Below are positions 34,301-40,713 of a stretch of DNA of 43,709 nt, piece after piece. Position 1 is the first letter of the stretch, and each line of letters begins with the position of its first letter. The notes below the pieces were generated by a model. That model made no database searches. It had not been told where the DNA came from and worked only from the letters and a program-made list of their open reading frames with translations. A program made the translations under genes and the position numbers. This DNA is from Bradyrhizobium sp. Tv2a-2 (lineage in GTDB: Bacteria; Pseudomonadota; Alphaproteobacteria; Rhizobiales; Xanthobacteraceae), in the NCBI RefSeq assembly GCF_000472425.1, contig NZ_AXAI01000038.1, positions 191-43,899 of the forward strand. The letters run 5' to 3'.

Positions 34301-36591
34301 AACTCCGCCTTGTCGCCTTCTGCCACGTTACGGTCGCCGAACAGCGGCTTCACGCCGATCTCTGCGGCCGTTGGCGCCACCGGCAGCACCAGCTTGCGCT
34401 CGACGGCGCGGCCGCCGCTCTCGGCCATGCGGATGAAGATCTGCGCCTCCTGCGGCCGGGTCGAGGTCGGCGGTTTCGGCAGGCTCACCGGGAAGGTCGC
34501 ACTGCCATTGGCGTCCGACTCCGGCAAGTTCTCAATCGGCGTGCGCTCGTTGGAGGTGGTCTCGGCGTCATCGACGCCGAACTGGTATCCTGCAAAGCCC
34601 GGCCGCTCGGCGGCGGGCGCCACCAAGACGTCGCCTTCGAGCTGGAGGTTCGAGGCTGGCGCGCCATAGAGGAAATGACCGTCGACCTTAAGCTCCACCG
34701 GCGCATCCGGTTTGATCAGCTTGTCCCTGGAATCAAGCGCGAATTCCAGCCGCTCGGGGATGTAATCCTCGACCATGAAGGTGGTTTCGCCGACGGAGGC
34801 GCCCTTCGGGTCGGTGAACGCCCGCACCCGCCAGGTCCCGGCCGGCACCGCCGAATTGAGCGGCAATGACAGTGAGCGCCCGCCGGCGCCCTGGTCGGGC
34901 AGCACGGCGCGACGGAACTCGACGCCATCGGGCCGTTCGACCACCAGCGTCAGCGGCGTACCTGATAGTGCATTGCCCTTGCCGTCACGCAGCAGCGCGG
35001 TCAGGTACACCGTCTCATTGGAGCGGTAGACGCCGCGCTCGGCATAGACGAAGGCATCGGCGCCTGATGGCACCGGCCGCCCGGTCACCCCCCGGTCGGA
35101 CAGGTCGAACGGGTTGGATTTGAGACTGAGGAAGGCGTAGTCGGTCTTCTCGCCTGACACGGTGAGCATCGCCGGCGACAATCCGCCCTCGCCGCGCGCA
35201 AAGCCCGGCTCGAACAGCACGTGGCCGGAGTCATCGGTCTTGCGGGTGGCCAGGATCTCATTGTTGCGCGCGATCAACCGCACTTCGGCGCGCGCGACCG
35301 GGTCAGTCGACGCAAGCGAATTGACGAAGACATGAATGCCGTCATTGCCTGAGAAGGCCGTCAGCCCAAGATCAGAGACGATGAACCATTGGGTGGCGAT
35401 CTGGTTGTCGTCAGCGCCATTGCTGCCGGGGCTCTTTGGCGAGGCAGTCATCACATAGACGCCGGGCTGCAGGTCGCCGAGCACCTCGTCGACCGGGAAC
35501 GCCGTGGTGACATCCTGGTTGAGCGTAGTCGTGGTCGCGAGTTCGCCCGACCAGACCTTCTGCCCCCGGCTATCGCCCAGATCCGACAGCGCATAGCGGT
35601 TGATCTGCTGCTGGAAGTCGGAATCGATCACCGCATTGATCAAATTGCGGTCGCCGATCCGGTAGACCTCGACTGTAACAGCCGGCGTGTTGACGCTGAC
35701 CAGCGGAATGCCGCGCTGGCCGGTGCGCGGCAGCACATAGGCACGCTCAGTGAAGCGCACGAACGGCTTGCGGTCGCGGACATAAATGTTGAACTCGGCC
35801 GATTTCGGCAGGCCCTCCTTCACGGTCGACGGTAGTCCGGCGCGCAAATTGACGTTGTAGCGCTCGCCGTGCCGCAGCCCCTCGACGCAGAGCTGCTTCT
35901 CCTCCGACGACACCGCCGGCTTATCGGCGCCGGCCAGCGCCACAAAGGGCGTGAAGTCGGTGCGCTTGGCCAAATCCTCGGAGAACTGGAAACAGGCCCG
36001 GGGCGATGCTGAATCGGAATCGACTGTGTAATCGAGCAGGCGGAAGCCGTGCTCGTCGCGCAGCTTCTCGTACTGGCCGCGGACGTCGGCGACCTCCCTG
36101 CCCTCGAGCGACAGTCGCAGCGCATCCAGCGCCGGCCGCCACAGATGCCGGTCGGAGAACGAGCGGCCGAGCACGGCAAGCGCATCCGCTTCATCGAGCG
36201 GGCTCGCGGCGCGCTGATAGGCGATATAGGCCGCGGTCGAGGCGCGTTCGAGCAGGAACGTCTGTTCGGTCGGGTTCTTCGGCACGATCTGGAGGATCGA
36301 CCGCGCCAGCCGAAGCCAGTTGCCGGAGTCTTCAGGCGCGACCGCAGCAATCTGCCCCAGGATCTGCAGGCCCGAGCGGAAATCATTGCGCCGGAAGGCG
36401 GTGTCGGCATCCGCTTTCAAGACGCCGGTCGATTTGCTGACCGGCCCCGCCTCTCCCTTGATCTGCGCCTCCAGCTTGATCGCGGCATCCGCGAGGTCGT
36501 CGCGCCTGAAGGCCTTGTCCGACGCATGCACTGAGGCATGGCCAAGCGCCAGCGCGGCGCAGACGGCCACGGCGCGAATCAAACCGATCAT
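31384..36591 (-). CDS. yfhM: Bacterial alpha-2-macroglobulin family protein
   Basis: A very large periplasmic protease trap, 1735 residues, homologous to YfhM. The ATG at 36591 has GGGAG eight bases upstream and gives a clean signal peptide (LIRAVAVCAALALGHASVHA, cleavage near residue 24). There is no good lipobox, so it is predicted soluble rather than a lipoprotein. The thioester motif is present: YPYGCSEQITSRAMPL with C1287 and Q1290. Macroglobulin domains include ERGVYRSNETVYLTALLRDG and YRLDVKSNQADGPI; the post-thioester helical domain contains AWLDAYVMDFLTRA and NAWMVLAARALAKE, and a receptor-like C-terminal domain ends the protein. It is thought to trap attacking proteases while PbpC repairs the wall. 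The pbpC start overlaps its stop. Confidence 0.95.
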   Translation of the reverse strand: MIGLIRAVAVCAALALGHASVHASDKAFRRDDLADAAIKLEAQIKGEAGPVSKSTGVLKADADTAFRRNDFRSGLQILGQIAAVAPEDSGNWLRLARSILQIVPKNPTEQTFLLERASTAAYIAYQRAASPLDEADALAVLGRSFSDRHLWRPALDALRLSLEGREVADVRGQYEKLRDEHGFRLLDYTVDSDSASPRACFQFSEDLAKRTDFTPFVALAGADKPAVSSEEKQLCVEGLRHGERYNVNLRAGLPSTVKEGLPKSAEFNIYVRDRKPFVRFTERAYVLPRTGQRGIPLVSVNTPAVTVEVYRIGDRNLINAVIDSDFQQQINRYALSDLGDSRGQKVWSGELATTTTLNQDVTTAFPVDEVLGDLQPGVYVMTASPKSPGSNGADDNQIATQWFIVSDLGLTAFSGNDGIHVFVNSLASTDPVARAEVRLIARNNEILATRKTDDSGHVLFEPGFARGEGGLSPAMLTVSGEKTDYAFLSLKSNPFDLSDRGVTGRPVPSGADAFVYAERGVYRSNETVYLTALLRDGKGNALSGTPLTLVVERPDGVEFRRAVLPDQGAGGRSLSLPLNSAVPAGTWRVRAFTDPKGASVGETTFMVEDYIPERLEFALDSRDKLIKPDAPVELKVDGHFLYGAPASNLQLEGDVLVAPAAERPGFAGYQFGVDDAETTSNERTPIENLPESDANGSATFPVSLPKPPTSTRPQEAQIFIRMAESGGRAVERKLVLPVAPTAAEIGVKPLFGDRNVAEGDKAEFDVVFVSPDGKRLPRDGLRYELMKIESRWQWYRQNSYWDFEPVKSTSRVADGDLVIAADQPSRISLAPQPGRYRLDVKSNQADGPITSVQFDVGWYSDGSADTPDLLETSIDKPEYQSGDTMTVSVNTRVAGKLTVNVLGDRLLTTQTVDVKEGTTQVKIPVGSDWGSGAYVLATLRRPLDAAAQRMPGRAIGLKWFGIDKKSRRLAVDLTPPALVRPNTTLKIPVKVTGLNPGEDAKIVVAAVDVGILNLTNYKPPAPDDYYLGQRRLTAEIRDLYGQLIDGMQGTRGQIKSGGDAGGELLGAPPTQKPLALYSGIVTVAADGTAEISFDIPDFAGTARVMAVAWSATKVGRATIDVTVRDPVVLTATLPRFLLNGDHGTMSFDLDNVEGAAGDYTISVKTSGPVKVSGNPATNLHLAAKQRSSTTLALEGGGAGTAQIDVAIDGPNGLTLGRHYALDVKPATQILARRSIRTLAKGESLSLTPDMFSELVPGTGTVALSASLSTALDAAAILQALDRYPYGCSEQITSRAMPLLYVNELASGAHLAMDTGVDDRIRSAIERLLARQGSNGSFGLWSAGGDDAWLDAYVMDFLTRAREKGFAVPDVLFKNALDRIRNSVVNANEPEKDGGRDLAYGLYVLARNGAAPIGDLRYLADTRLNNLATPIAKAQLAAALALVGDRVRAERVYAAALDSLNPKPVLEFGRTDYGSQLRDAAALVSLGAEGNAPRATITQAVARVEVARGLTPYTSTQENAWMVLAARALAKETLALDVNGDVVKTALYRSYRAAEVAGQPLKITNTGDAPVQVVVSVSGAPVVPEPAASNGFAIERNYYTLDGKPADVTKARQNDRFAVVLKITEPKPIYGHIMVSDYLPAGLEIDNPNLVSSGDSGTLEWIEDGVDAANAEFRDDRFTAAIDRATDSKSVFTVAYVVRAVSPGKYVLPQAYVEDMYNPSRYGRTGTGSVEVRAAK

Positions 36592-36939
36592 GAGGAAACT
36601 CCCTGGGGGCCGCAAATCGAAGGCGGCGGGCATAAAAAACTGCGGAAAGGTGACGGCCCGATGGCGCGAAAGCAAACGTAAAAATCAGTCGCAATCCGCA
36701 TGGCCCAGCCAAAAACCGTAACGGAGCCTTGATAGGCTGGCCCCGGATGCGCGGCGCAGCATTGCGGGCGGACCGGACGCGGTCCGCTCACGCGCTTTGT
36801 CGTCTATTCATCAGATTCGGTTCGCAAAAACCCTTTCCGTCACAGCGGATTTTTCATATTGACGGTGGTATGAAGGGGGCAAGCCGATGCGGCCACCGGC
36901 GCAACCGCCGGCCGGCCCCAAGAGCGATGCCATGGCAAT
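36592..36939. other. Intergenic stretch, yfhM to tRNA-Arg
   Basis: A 348-bp stretch with no supported gene. The short minus-strand frames here lack start signals. It must hold the yfhM promoter (minus strand) and the tRNA-Arg promoter (plus strand); a TTGACG at about 36858 is a possible -35 for the tRNA, but no good -10 follows. Confidence 0.4.
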
Positions 36940-37016
36940 GGTCCCATAGCTCAACTGGATAGAGTAGCGGATTTCTACTCCGCGGGTTGCAGGTTCGAGT
37001 CCTGCTGGGATCGCCA
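36940..37016 (+). tRNA. tRNA-Arg (anticodon TCT)
   Basis: The acceptor GGTCCCA pairs with TGGGATC through one G-U pair; the D arm is GCTCAACTGGATAGAGT, the anticodon arm GCGGATTTCTACTCCGC reads TCT, and the T arm is GCAGGTTCGAGTCCTGC. Discriminator G and an encoded CCA end at 37016. It decodes AGA/AGG. The DNA changes to accessory character immediately after it. Confidence 0.96.
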
Positions 37017-37020
37017 GCAA

Positions 37021-37045
37021 AAATCCTTTTAGATCAAAGGGATTT
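37021..37045 (+). terminator. Weak hairpin after tRNA-Arg
   Basis: AAATCCTTT (37021-37029) can pair with AAAGGGATTT (37036-37045) with one bulged G. It lies 4 bp after the tRNA CCA end. There is no following T run, so termination is only a guess. Confidence 0.3.
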
Positions 37046-37326
37046 AGCGATTTCGGCCGGAAAAAACTACACGTTTCGCTTAGAACATTAGCTGATCAAA
37101 GCTGGTCTAAGCCGGCCTTATTGGCACAAAAACCCCGAAGAAATTCCCGAAGTAGTTCCGCCCTGCGGAACGAAATCGCTCATACCTGCGGCATTTTCCG
37201 GTATTATGTTGCCGTAGTAACTCATCTAACGAATTCGCCCTTAAGTAGAATCGTGGCGAATGTGAAACTTTTAGGTTTTCGGGGAATGCTCGCGGCCATC
37301 TCGAGCGGCCGCGGGAGACTTGCACC
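37046..37326. other. Stretch after tRNA-Arg without supported gene
   Basis: Mixed-composition DNA, somewhat AT-richer than the core region on its left. A minus-strand frame at 37107-37346 overlaps the small gene at 37327 and lacks a ribosome-binding site. If an integrated element begins at the tRNA, this would be its first segment; no integrase is visible. Confidence 0.3.
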
Positions 37327-37443
37327 ATGAGCGGCCGCGATCGCATGTCCGACAGCGCCCCAGCTTATGCCCTCTTGATTGTCCTCGGCGCGCTCGCCGG
37401 CCTCGTCGCTTTGATCGTCGCGGCCGTGCACTTGCTGCTCTGA
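37327..37443 (+). CDS. Single-pass membrane microprotein, 38 aa
   Basis: A 38-residue ORF starting MSGRDRMSDSAPAYALL. GGGAG lies nine bases before the ATG. One hydrophobic helix follows the polar N-terminus (YALLIVLGALAGLVALIVAA), and the product ends VHLLL. It is expected to insert in the inner membrane. There is no named family. It ends 61 bp before the inverted-repeat cassette. Confidence 0.5.
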   Translation: MSGRDRMSDSAPAYALLIVLGALAGLVALIVAAVHLLL

Positions 37444-37643
37444 CGGAACGGCCCGCGATCGAGACAACATCGATCGCAGGCCGTGGCGACTCGGCGTAGC
37501 TTTGCTAGGGCGTGTACTCATAAACGCCTTGCGTCTGCGTGTGATTATGCGCTCACAACCATGTGAAGCTTCCAAGGCGGGAGCCCAGCCCAACCGCTTT
37601 CCGCGCGCGTCGGCGTGGTAAAACGGCGTTGCCGCGCTGCGCA

Positions 37644-37796
37644 TCAAGGGTGCTGGGTGGGGTCCGCGGCGCTAGGACCGGGGCGGCGTCTGACCGGGTC
37701 TTGGTTGATCATGCCGCCGGCGACCCCGTCGAGTTCGGCTTCGATCAGTTCACGCACTTCAATTTCACGCGTTTCGATTTCACGCACTTCAATCAT
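37644..37796 (-). CDS. Double-glycine leader peptide 1, 50 aa
   Basis: A short peptide with a leader of the type cut after Gly-Gly by C39-peptidase ABC transporters. The start ATG at 37796 has AGAGGA upstream. The leader (28 residues) ends ELIEAELDGVAGG; before that it is repetitive (IEVRE, IETRE, IEVRE), encoded by three 15-bp direct repeats. The predicted core of 22 residues is MINQDPVRRRPGPSAADPTQ plus HP, proline- and arginine-rich. The function cannot be read from the sequence: bacteriocin-like or signalling are both possible. It is divergent from peptide 2, with 257 bp between starts, and a CRP-like site lies at 37865-37880. The frame extends upstream to 37925 without a better start. 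Confidence 0.6.
   Translation of the reverse strand: MIEVREIETREIEVRELIEAELDGVAGGMINQDPVRRRPGPSAADPTQHP
37749..37793 (-). repeat. Three 15-bp tandem repeats in the peptide 1 leader
   Basis: Units at 37749-37763, 37764-37778 and 37779-37793. The outer two are identical (TTCACGCACTTCAAT on the plus strand) and the middle one differs at three positions. They encode the five-residue repeats IEVRE, IETRE and IEVRE. Confidence 0.9.
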
Positions 37797-37864
37797 GACT
37801 TTCCTCTCGGGGGCTGCATGTGAATCATCTGGTGCGGATGACAACATATCGGCCTCGCCTCGAC

Positions 37865-37880
37865 TGTGATGTGCGGCACA
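37865..37880. promoter_or_regulatory. CRP-like palindrome upstream of peptide 1
   Basis: TGTGATGTGCGGCACA fits TGTGA-N6-TCACA with one mismatch. It ends 68 nt before the peptide 1 start (minus strand). A -10-like TATGTT lies at 37848-37843 on the minus strand. Confidence 0.4.
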
Positions 37881-37961
37881 CTGGGCCTTCTGCTTCGAGG
37901 CACAAACTGGAAAACAACCGCGCACAAGCTCATTGGCGAGCGACCGGTTGAATCAGACATT

Positions 37962-37977
37962 CGTGATGGCCGTCACA
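37962..37977. promoter_or_regulatory. CRP-like palindrome upstream of peptide 2
   Basis: CGTGATGGCCGTCACA fits TGTGA-N6-TCACA with one mismatch. It ends 76 nt before the peptide 2 start. TAAATA at 37999-38004 lies where the -10 of a class II CRP promoter would be. Confidence 0.45.
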
Positions 37978-38053
37978 TAGCGGCGAGAGCGGTGATGCTA
38001 AATATGGTCGCAGGCGCGGATGATAGCGTCGACTAATTCAAGGGAGAAACGTG

Positions 38054-38230
38054 ATGACTGCAAATGCAATCACTGCAAAGAGCGAAGCTCTGGAGCTGCA
38101 CGAGTTGTCCTCCGAGGAGCTCGATGCGGTGGCTGGCGGCTCGCCCCAGAGTCAGAGTGGTGGGAGGGGTCCGATGGGCACACTTAACCAGATAATGCAG
38201 ATGGTCCAGCAGATGCAGACAGGGGGCTAA
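38054..38230 (+). CDS. Double-glycine leader peptide 2, 58 aa
   Basis: The start ATG at 38054 has AGGGAG nine bases upstream. The 29-residue leader contains LELHELSSEELDAVAGG, a clear double-glycine motif with the usual spaced hydrophobic residues. The predicted core is 29 residues: a Ser/Gly/Gln-rich start (SPQSQSGGRGPMG), then a helical, Met/Gln-rich stretch (TLNQIMQMVQQMQTGG). The ELHELS-x2-x-LD-x-V-x-GG pattern is shared with peptide 3 at 42988. It is predicted to be exported and cut by a C39-type transporter encoded elsewhere. It could be a bacteriocin-like or signalling peptide; no immunity gene was recognised beside it. Confidence 0.7.
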   Translation: MTANAITAKSEALELHELSSEELDAVAGGSPQSQSGGRGPMGTLNQIMQMVQQMQTGG

Positions 38231-38339
38231 ATCAAAAGAGAAAACCCCTCCTCAAGGACGGGTGGGTACCTGCGTCGAAGGGGCGGCGGCCTCGCTCGGG
38301 AGACCGCTGCCGCTCTAGATTTATGAGTACATGCCCTAG

Positions 38340-38759
38340 TTACTGCGTTGGGGCGTTCTGCCAATCCAAACCCCAGCACCGTTTCCCGCGGGGCAAGGTG
38401 ACATGACAGAACTGCACATCGCCTGTCTTCTGATTGATGTACCAGATGCCCGGCATGTTTCCTGGCGATACCGGATCACGTCCTGGGATCATCGGCTGTG
38501 CAGTGAGGTCACCGCTACCCGGCATCTTAAATTCATTATCTAAGCGACTTTGGCAGGCCATTTGCCGAATATCGCTCCCAAGTATGACGACCGCACAGGT
38601 CACAGCCCTCGAAAGTTCGTTATCCAAAACGAGTGCTTGATAAGCTGTGTCCCCCCTGCGTGATCTGTTAACATTCAGCGGGAAGATTTGATACCGCTCT
38701 GCTAAAGCGGCGGTTCCTTGGGACAAAAGTACTAAGGCAACGATACTCGCACGGATCAT
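38340..38759 (-). CDS. Exported hypothetical protein, 139 aa
   Basis: The signal peptide MIRASIVALVLLSQGTAALA (cleavage near residue 20) is followed by a mature domain of about 119 residues starting ERYQIFPLNVNRSRRGDTAY, with cysteines in SRAVTCAVVILG, QMACQSR, VQFCHVTLP and KRCWGLDW, enough for two disulfides. GGGGGA precedes the ATG at 38759. No family recognised. The stop codon TAA (38342-38340) directly abuts the CTAG at the right end of the inverted-repeat cassette, so the C-terminus may have been defined or clipped by that insertion. Confidence 0.65.
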   Translation of the reverse strand: MIRASIVALVLLSQGTAALAERYQIFPLNVNRSRRGDTAYQALVLDNELSRAVTCAVVILGSDIRQMACQSRLDNEFKMPGSGDLTAQPMIPGRDPVSPGNMPGIWYINQKTGDVQFCHVTLPRGKRCWGLDWQNAPTQ

Positions 38760-38933
38760 ATGTTCCCCCTTGCAACGTCTCCGTGAACACGGCGGAGACA
38801 ATTCCCAAGAGTTGCCGATCGTTCACCTAGATTGCAAGCACAAAAAGGGTGTGCGGTGACACCAGATTGCTTCCCCGCGCACATCTAATTCACTTGGGCG
38901 CCGACATTCCTGACTGACATCGCTCCGTAACCT

Positions 38934-39281
38934 TCATTGGTCGACGACCTCGACGCGCGCCGTGCCTTGGCCCGCAAAACCGAGCGCGCCGGCGACGCCA
39001 TGGCTGACGTCGATCACGCGGCCGGTCCAGGCCGCCGGCCCGTAGTCGTTGACGTAGCATCGCGCCGATCGGCCGGTCGCGAGATCTGTCACCACGACCC
39101 AACGCCAGCGCCTGGTCCGCATGGCGCAGGTCGGCCCCTCCGGATTGAACCGCGCGCCGCTCGCCGTATAGCGGCCGCTTTCCTTGCCGTACCAGCTCGC
39201 GAGGCCGCTCTCGGCGTGCGCGAGCTCGAGGCCGCCGGCGATCGCGACCACCAGCGCCACCAGGACAACCAGGCGCGTCAT
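38934..39281 (-). CDS. RlpA-like double-psi beta-barrel exported protein
   Basis: A 115-residue protein with a signal peptide (LVVLVALVVAIAGGLELAHA) and a single RlpA-like DPBB domain: SGLASWYGKESGRYTASGARFN, TCAMRTRRWRWVVVTDLATG, CYVNDYGPAAWTGRVIDVSH. RlpA enzymes are lytic transglycosylases acting on denuded glycan. This one lacks the C-terminal SPOR domain of septal RlpA and is much shorter. It overlaps the stop of the upstream membrane-protein gene by 4 bp (ATGA). The short form beside a one-helix protein resembles phage lysis-type pairs, which is inference. Confidence 0.85.
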   Translation of the reverse strand: MTRLVVLVALVVAIAGGLELAHAESGLASWYGKESGRYTASGARFNPEGPTCAMRTRRWRWVVVTDLATGRSARCYVNDYGPAAWTGRVIDVSHGVAGALGFAGQGTARVEVVDQ

Positions 39282-39646
39282 GGCCGGCCGATCGGCGTCG
39301 CGACACGCTGCTGCGCCTCGAGCAGCCGCACACGCGCCTCGTGGTCGGCGAGGATCTTTTGCTGCGCGGTCGATTCCACGCGCAGCGCGCGAATCTCGGC
39401 GGCGTGCTCGACCTGGCCGACGTTCATCGTGTCGAGCTTGCGCGAGATCTCGTCGATCGTGGAAACGCCGCGATTGCCCATCCAGAGCGCCGCCGGAAGA
39501 ATGAGCCCTGTCGCAATCACCATTGCGACGCGAGCAAACAACGTCAACGCAACGCTATTGACGAGCTTTTCGCTCGCCGTCCTTTCCTGGTCGGCCGTTG
39601 CCCCGCCTTTTCCAATTTCTGAAACAAAATCCCCGGCCGGCCGCAT
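39278..39646 (-). CDS. Single-pass membrane protein with coiled-coil tail, 122 aa
   Basis: One membrane helix (VNSVALTLFARVAMVIATGLI and onward to ALWMG) is followed by a helical tail with heptad character (IDEISRKLDTMNVGQVEHAA, IRALRVESTAQQKILADHEARVRLLEAQQ). The N-terminus is cytoplasmic and polar. The ATG at 39646 has a G-rich stretch almost touching it, so the start is uncertain. It is translationally coupled to the RlpA-like gene. Proteins like this occur in phage-derived clusters next to wall-degrading enzymes; no further match is claimed. Confidence 0.65.
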   Translation of the reverse strand: MRPAGDFVSEIGKGGATADQERTASEKLVNSVALTLFARVAMVIATGLILPAALWMGNRGVSTIDEISRKLDTMNVGQVEHAAEIRALRVESTAQQKILADHEARVRLLEAQQRVATPIGRP

Positions 39647-39675
39647 TCCCCCGCGGCCGGCCGGCAGGCCTTGTC

Positions 39676-39924
39676 ATGCGTTCAGGCGTTCTCTTTGCAG
39701 CGATGCTCGCAGCGTCCAGTGTGTCCGCCGACGATCAGCCGTTGACCATCGGCCAACTGCTCGGACAAGGCTGGGAGGTTGCCGGTTATGCGAGCGGCTA
39801 TGACAATCGGACCTCGCTCATCCTGTTCCGCAAACCGGGCATCAACGCACTGGTGCAATGCAGCGCGTTGTACGACGTGACGCGCAATCCGCGAACCATA
39901 GTGAACTGCTACGAGCTGCGGTGA
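39676..39924 (+). CDS. Small exported hypothetical protein, 82 aa
   Basis: The product starts MRSGVLFAAMLAASSVSADDQ, a signal peptide with likely cleavage near residue 18. The mature part LTIGQLLGQGWEVAGYASGY continues to LILFRKPGINALVQCSALYD and ends RTIVNCYELR, with two cysteines that could pair. I recall similar small proteins in Bradyrhizobium. The ATG at 39676 follows a weak site. It is divergent from the membrane protein at 39646, 29 bp apart. Confidence 0.65.
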   Translation: MRSGVLFAAMLAASSVSADDQPLTIGQLLGQGWEVAGYASGYDNRTSLILFRKPGINALVQCSALYDVTRNPRTIVNCYELR

Positions 39925-40173
39925 TAGAACGCACCAGCGAGGCTCGCAGCGCTCGGGCTGGTTCGCCATGTGCATTTGGCGCGCTGTGGTCGTCACAGTC
40001 ACCTCGCCCGGTTCGGCATGCACTGTGGTGCTGGGCCCTTTTGTCCGATAGCTAATATTCACCCTTCGTTAACCGCTCAGCACCACAACGCCTCTTCTTC
40101 ACGGTCTGGCCGTTTCGTCGCCCGAATCACAATGACAACTCGGGGCGCTGTCTCATCGAGATTGGGTGAGCAC

Positions 40174-40374
40174 ATGAGAGGCACTAGGCCAACTCCAGTC
40201 AGAATCCTGAGCGTCACGATCAACGATGTCGAGCATCACGGGGCCTATTTCGTTCAGGGCTCAATGGTGCATGTTCGATCCCCGTTCGGAGCCGAAGCAA
40301 CCCAACTCGGAGGGGCACCGCCAGAGATGATCGCAAAAATGCTGCTCGCGGACCTGGTCCGCGGCGGGCGCTGA
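40174..40374 (+). CDS. Small hypothetical protein, 66 aa
   Basis: The product starts MRGTRPTPVRILSVTINDVE and includes HHGAYFVQGSMVHVRSPFGA and MIAKMLLADLVRGGR. A beta-rich start and a helical end suggest a folded small domain. No signal or membrane segment. The frame is open upstream to 39970, but residues before 40174 look non-coding. The ribosome-binding site is weak (GGGTGAG). Function unknown. Confidence 0.5.
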   Translation: MRGTRPTPVRILSVTINDVEHHGAYFVQGSMVHVRSPFGAEATQLGGAPPEMIAKMLLADLVRGGR

Positions 40375-40411
40375 TGTTAGGCCGCCACCCGCGCCCCCTT
40401 CGGCCAATAGA

Positions 40412-40660
40412 ATGAAAAGACCGGTCGGATTGCTAAGACGGTTGCAAACATGCCAGCGGCGGATCCCGCTTCCCAGCGGCGAAGAGCTGCACACGTTACG
40501 CGACCGGCAACTTCATCGCCAAATTGCCGAAGGCCAAGCACGACGAGCCACAATGGCGTGCGGCAATCGAGGCGCTGATGCTCGTGGTCGAGCGCGGCGG
40601 CGATACCATGGTGCCCCGTATCGGCATCGTGCGGGCGTTGTACTCCAACGTAGCACCGCG
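40412..40660 (+). pseudogene. Frameshifted remnant of a Bradyrhizobium-type hypothetical gene
   Basis: One frame reads PLPSGEELHTLRD up to about 40505; the +1/+2-shifted frame then reads TGNFIAKLPKAKHDEPQWRA and IEALMLVVERGGDTMVPRIG to about 40650. Joined, they give a pattern I know from a common small Bradyrhizobium family (...TLRDAGNYIAKLPKAKHD...). A short indel near 40502-40506 explains the break. The reading after about 40660 runs opposite the neighbouring gene at 40714-41940 and is not family-like. Confidence 0.55.
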
Positions 40661-40713
40661 ACCGCCCCCCGAAGGGGCGGCGGGGTCGTCCCTTGCGGTC
40701 TCGATTGGCTGGG

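Larger units (their letters stand above)
37505..38339. mobile_element. Candidate transposase-less mobile cassette carrying two double-glycine peptide genes
   Basis: An 835-bp segment. The left end CTAGGGCGTGTACTCATAAA (37505-37524) and the right end at 38320-38339 are inverted repeats matching at 19 of 20 positions. CTAG lies at both outer edges, the form of the 4-bp YTAR target duplication made by IS5-type elements, although CTAG is itself a palindrome and could belong to the repeats. The size also resembles small IS5-family elements. I find no transposase frame; inside are the divergent peptide genes at 37644-37796 and 38054-38230, a CRP-like site before each, and an imperfect hairpin near 38283-38313. 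Two unrelated solo ends are the alternative explanation. Confidence 0.55.

Noticed and set aside
31222..34869. Very long plus-strand frame (1215 codons) opposite yfhM and pbpC
   Set aside because: It is the antisense shadow of a high-GC gene: it is rich in Arg/His/Gly with no domain, while the minus strand encodes a full alpha-2-macroglobulin.
37107..37346. Minus-strand 79-codon frame after tRNA-Arg
   Set aside because: It overlaps a better-supported small gene on the other strand and lacks a start signal.
38231..38319. Transposase C-terminus at the right end of the inverted-repeat cassette
   Set aside because: The end can be read as YEYMP before a stop, as in IS5-type transposases, but the preceding codons contain a TAG and show no DDE-transposase pattern.
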